Assembly: GCF_004379255.2 (NCBI RefSeq)
Contig: NC_056047.1
Coordinates: 16,940,293-17,004,292 of the forward strand
Direction: 5' to 3'
Source of the DNA: Salvia splendens
Taxonomy: Eukaryota; Streptophyta; Magnoliopsida; Lamiales; Lamiaceae
Length of the DNA: 64,000 bases
This document shows positions 61,928-64,000 of the stretch, one piece after another. The translations under genes were made by a program, and so were the position numbers. The number at the start of each line of letters is the position of its first letter. Position 1 is the stretch's first letter. Below the pieces are notes generated by a model. It ran no database searches. It saw only the letters and a list, made by a program, of their open reading frames with translations, and was not told the origin of the DNA.

Positions 61928-62142
61928 GTCGGGGTCCAACGGGGACCTTTCGTCTCCCGTTATACGTCGGGGTCCAGCGGGGACCTTTTGACTCCCGTTG
62001 TGAGTCGGGGTCTAGCGGGGACCTTTTGTCTCCCGTTGTGCGTCAGGGTCCAGCGGGAACGTTTTGTCTCCCGTCATGCGTCGGGGTCCAGCGGGGCCAT
62101 GACGTGGACCAAGACCCGTCATGAGTCGGGGTCCATCGGGGA
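61928..62142 (-). repeat. 38-bp minisatellite in the LTR
   Basis: Six units start with GTCGGGGTCCAGCGGGGACC or close variants at 61928, 61966, 62004, 62042, 62080 and 62125. The period is exactly 38 bp except for the last step (45 bp). Units end in TCTCCCGTTGTGC-like sequence. Confidence 0.92.
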
Positions 62143-62254
62143 TAGCGTGGAGTTTGGGGTGGTCTAAAAAGAACAAGCGGGGCTCGAACCACGCTCAACT
62201 ACCAGCTCCAAAGAACAACCCAAAGACCACCCAAAGACCAATTGTCAAGATCCA

Positions 62255-62354
62255 AGGCACCAGGCACCCGGCACCCGGCACCCGGTGCACAGGGCACGGG
62301 TCACGGGACACGGGTCACGGGTCACGGTGCGCGGTGCGCGTGTGCGCGCGTGTG
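62255..62354 (-). repeat. GC-rich 7-bp repeat array in the LTR
   Basis: A run of GGCACCC units changes into CGGGTCA/CGGGACA units and then into alternating GCGC/GTGTGC. Roughly a dozen short units. Confidence 0.85.
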
Positions 62355-63252
62355 GGCTCTGACACCCGTCTTATTCCACGATAATTATTACACATCATAA
62401 TTTATCTGATTAAATACTTCAACAAAGAAGTTTATCATCCCCGATGTGGGATAATTAACACTTAGTTAATTAATCCCTTAGTCTCTTCACATAGCTCATT
62501 TCTAGCTTTATTGTGACCAACTTTAATATATTATTTCTCACTCACCCGGAATCGGATTTGAGAAAATGAATATACTACGGTCATCTACTCGGAACGTAGA
62601 TCGACGTTATTGCATTTAATTTCACAAAATTAAATGTCTTGTAACATTTATTCTTAGTCATAAATCATTTGACTAAGCACGATTCCAACAATCCCTCACA
62701 TGAGTGGAAATTGCCAAATGCATATGTATGCAGACACAAGCTCAACCCTCAAGAGGTATGTAAGCATAAGGATTGGTAGTTTTTGGCTTTGAACCATCCA
62801 TAGTCAACACCATCGCATACACAGGCGGACTAGTAGAGCGATGCTTTGAACTATTCCTCCACGGCGTGCATCGAGACAATGATGTTAACAATTAAACACC
62901 TCAACCTCATCCGTTCTCACGTTTTGTGTCCATTTCAGGCCTTGGACACCACTTTGGATTCATAAGTGTATTGTTTGAAGCGGCCCCACTTCACACTTAC
63001 ATAGGTGATTCCTCGTTAAGTATCTTGTCATACTTTGTCTCCTTGAGAACTTCATCTCAACGAGATCGTTTAGGGATCATTAAAAGTCATAGACTTAACC
63101 TCACCACTAGGCAAGTTTTCAACACTCTATTGCTCTCTAGGGAATAGATATAGATGAGTGTTTCACACGAACTCTCATAGCTTAGTTTTCCCATTGAACC
63201 AAGTTCTTGGGATCTCCAGTCATCATGGTTGGGTTACCACTATGACAATTCT

Positions 63253-64000
63253 TTAGTTTGTGGATTTCAAACCCATTCCCTCTAGCAATTTATTCATTTG
63301 ATCACAATTTAACCATTTGGTTAGCGGATCCGCTAGGTTATCCAATGACTTCACGTAGTCAATTGTAATCACCCTTGTTGTGATCAAATGTCTCACGGTA
63401 TTATGTCGTCGATGAATGTGTCGAGACTTACCATTGTACAAGTCACTGTTTGCCCTCCCAATAGCGGCTTGGCTATTACAGTGAATTAACACTGGAGGCA
63501 CGGGCTTTGACCAACATGGAGTATCATCAAGGAAGTTCTTAAGCCACTCGGTTTCCACACTAGCTTTATCTAAAGCTATGAATTCCAATTCCATGGTTGA
63601 TCGGGCTATACATATCTGTTTCGTGGATTTCCACGAAACAGTATCCCCCCAATAGTAAAGACATATCCACTTGTTCAAAGTGAGTCTTTGTTATCGGATA
63701 TCATGTTCACATCACAGTACCCTTCAAGTACCTAGGTGTATCTCAAGAATTATAGCCCATGATTTTGAGTACATTTCAAGTACCTCAAAACTCTTACAAG
63801 AGCTTTCCAATGCTCCTGGCTTGGATTGCTCGTGTAACGACTCAACTTGTTCACAACGCAAATAATGTCAAGTCTAGTGCAATTAGTCAAATTCATAATG
63901 CACTCAATGCCCCGTGCATAATCTTCTTATGCAGCGGGCTCGCCCTTGTTCTTGCTCAAGTGAACATTGAGCTCTATAGGTGTCTTAGCCGGGATGCCAT
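63253..64000 (-). pseudogene. Copia reverse transcriptase/RNase H tail, degenerate
   Basis: On the minus strand 63678-63253 is an open RNase H segment with [43 protein letters not shown] and [11 protein letters not shown]. Upstream (64000-63680) the frame is broken by several stops but still shows [28 protein letters not shown] in parts, the usual stretch before RNase H. The gene continues past the window edge. No product is expected. Confidence 0.87.

Larger units (their letters stand above)
61363..62700 (-). repeat. Long 3' LTR with internal tandem arrays
   Basis: On the minus strand it starts TGTTGGAATCGTGC and ends CAACCAACA. It contains two tandem arrays (62255-62354 and 61928-62142), a CCTATAAATAGG promoter-like motif (about 61755-61766) and downstream motifs shared with 50929-51422. 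Confidence 0.8.
61363..64000 (-). mobile_element. 3' part of a degenerate Ty1/copia element, runs off the window
   Basis: On the minus strand: RNase H remnant (64000-63253), non-coding 3' region, polypurine-like GTGAGGGAT (62709-62701), then a 1,338-bp LTR (62700-61363) bounded by TGTTGG..CCAACA. The 5' half lies beyond position 64000. Confidence 0.83.

Overview
The window is nuclear DNA of a flowering plant, most likely a eudicot. The three clear host genes are interrupted by AT-rich GT..AG introns and have close relatives in Arabidopsis, and the intergenic space is filled by plant transposons (Ty1/copia and Ty3/gypsy LTR elements, hAT, PIF/Harbinger, CACTA and Stowaway types). The species cannot be fixed from the sequence. 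No bacterial features, RNA genes or CRISPR arrays were seen.

The gene-bearing half is 1-21,240, with all genes on the + strand. An ABCG14-type cytokinin transporter (3071-5765, five exons, 652 aa) is followed by a CIR-domain/zinc-knuckle nuclear protein (6855-10041, seven exons, 448 aa). Next comes a shrunken tandem paralogue of that gene (11226-16151), whose predicted exons still join in frame although the CIR core and the zinc knuckle are gone. One of its introns carries a miniature LTR element, a MITE and an intact-looking DUF1985 gene. A SKIP31-like F-box gene (17297-21238, nine exons, 373 aa) ends this half.

The rest, 21,240-64,000, is a transposon landscape. In order: a LARD-like Ty3/gypsy derivative with 3.37-kb LTRs, a 3' LTR rearranged by a 1,376-bp tandem duplication, and only an integrase tail plus chromodomain left (23460-33285); a MULE-like inverted-repeat unit holding an LRR gene fragment, with a Stowaway MITE nested in one arm (33910-35070); a complete minus-strand copia element with apparently identical LTRs and a perfect target duplication, but almost no gag and a fragment of a CONSTANS-like B-box gene in its leader (36075-43449); a Harbinger element with two nonsense codons (44873-46720); an internally deleted hAT element with GC-rich repeat arrays at both ends (47400-49984); a solo-LTR-like piece (about 50929-51422); a nearly intact minus-strand copia element with one stop codon in its polyprotein (53342-58522); and the 3' end of another degenerate copia element whose long LTR carries a 38-bp minisatellite (61363-64000).

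The host genes show no sign of forming a pathway. Exon boundaries were set by eye from GT/AG sites, reading-frame continuity and remembered family similarity; no alignment was run.
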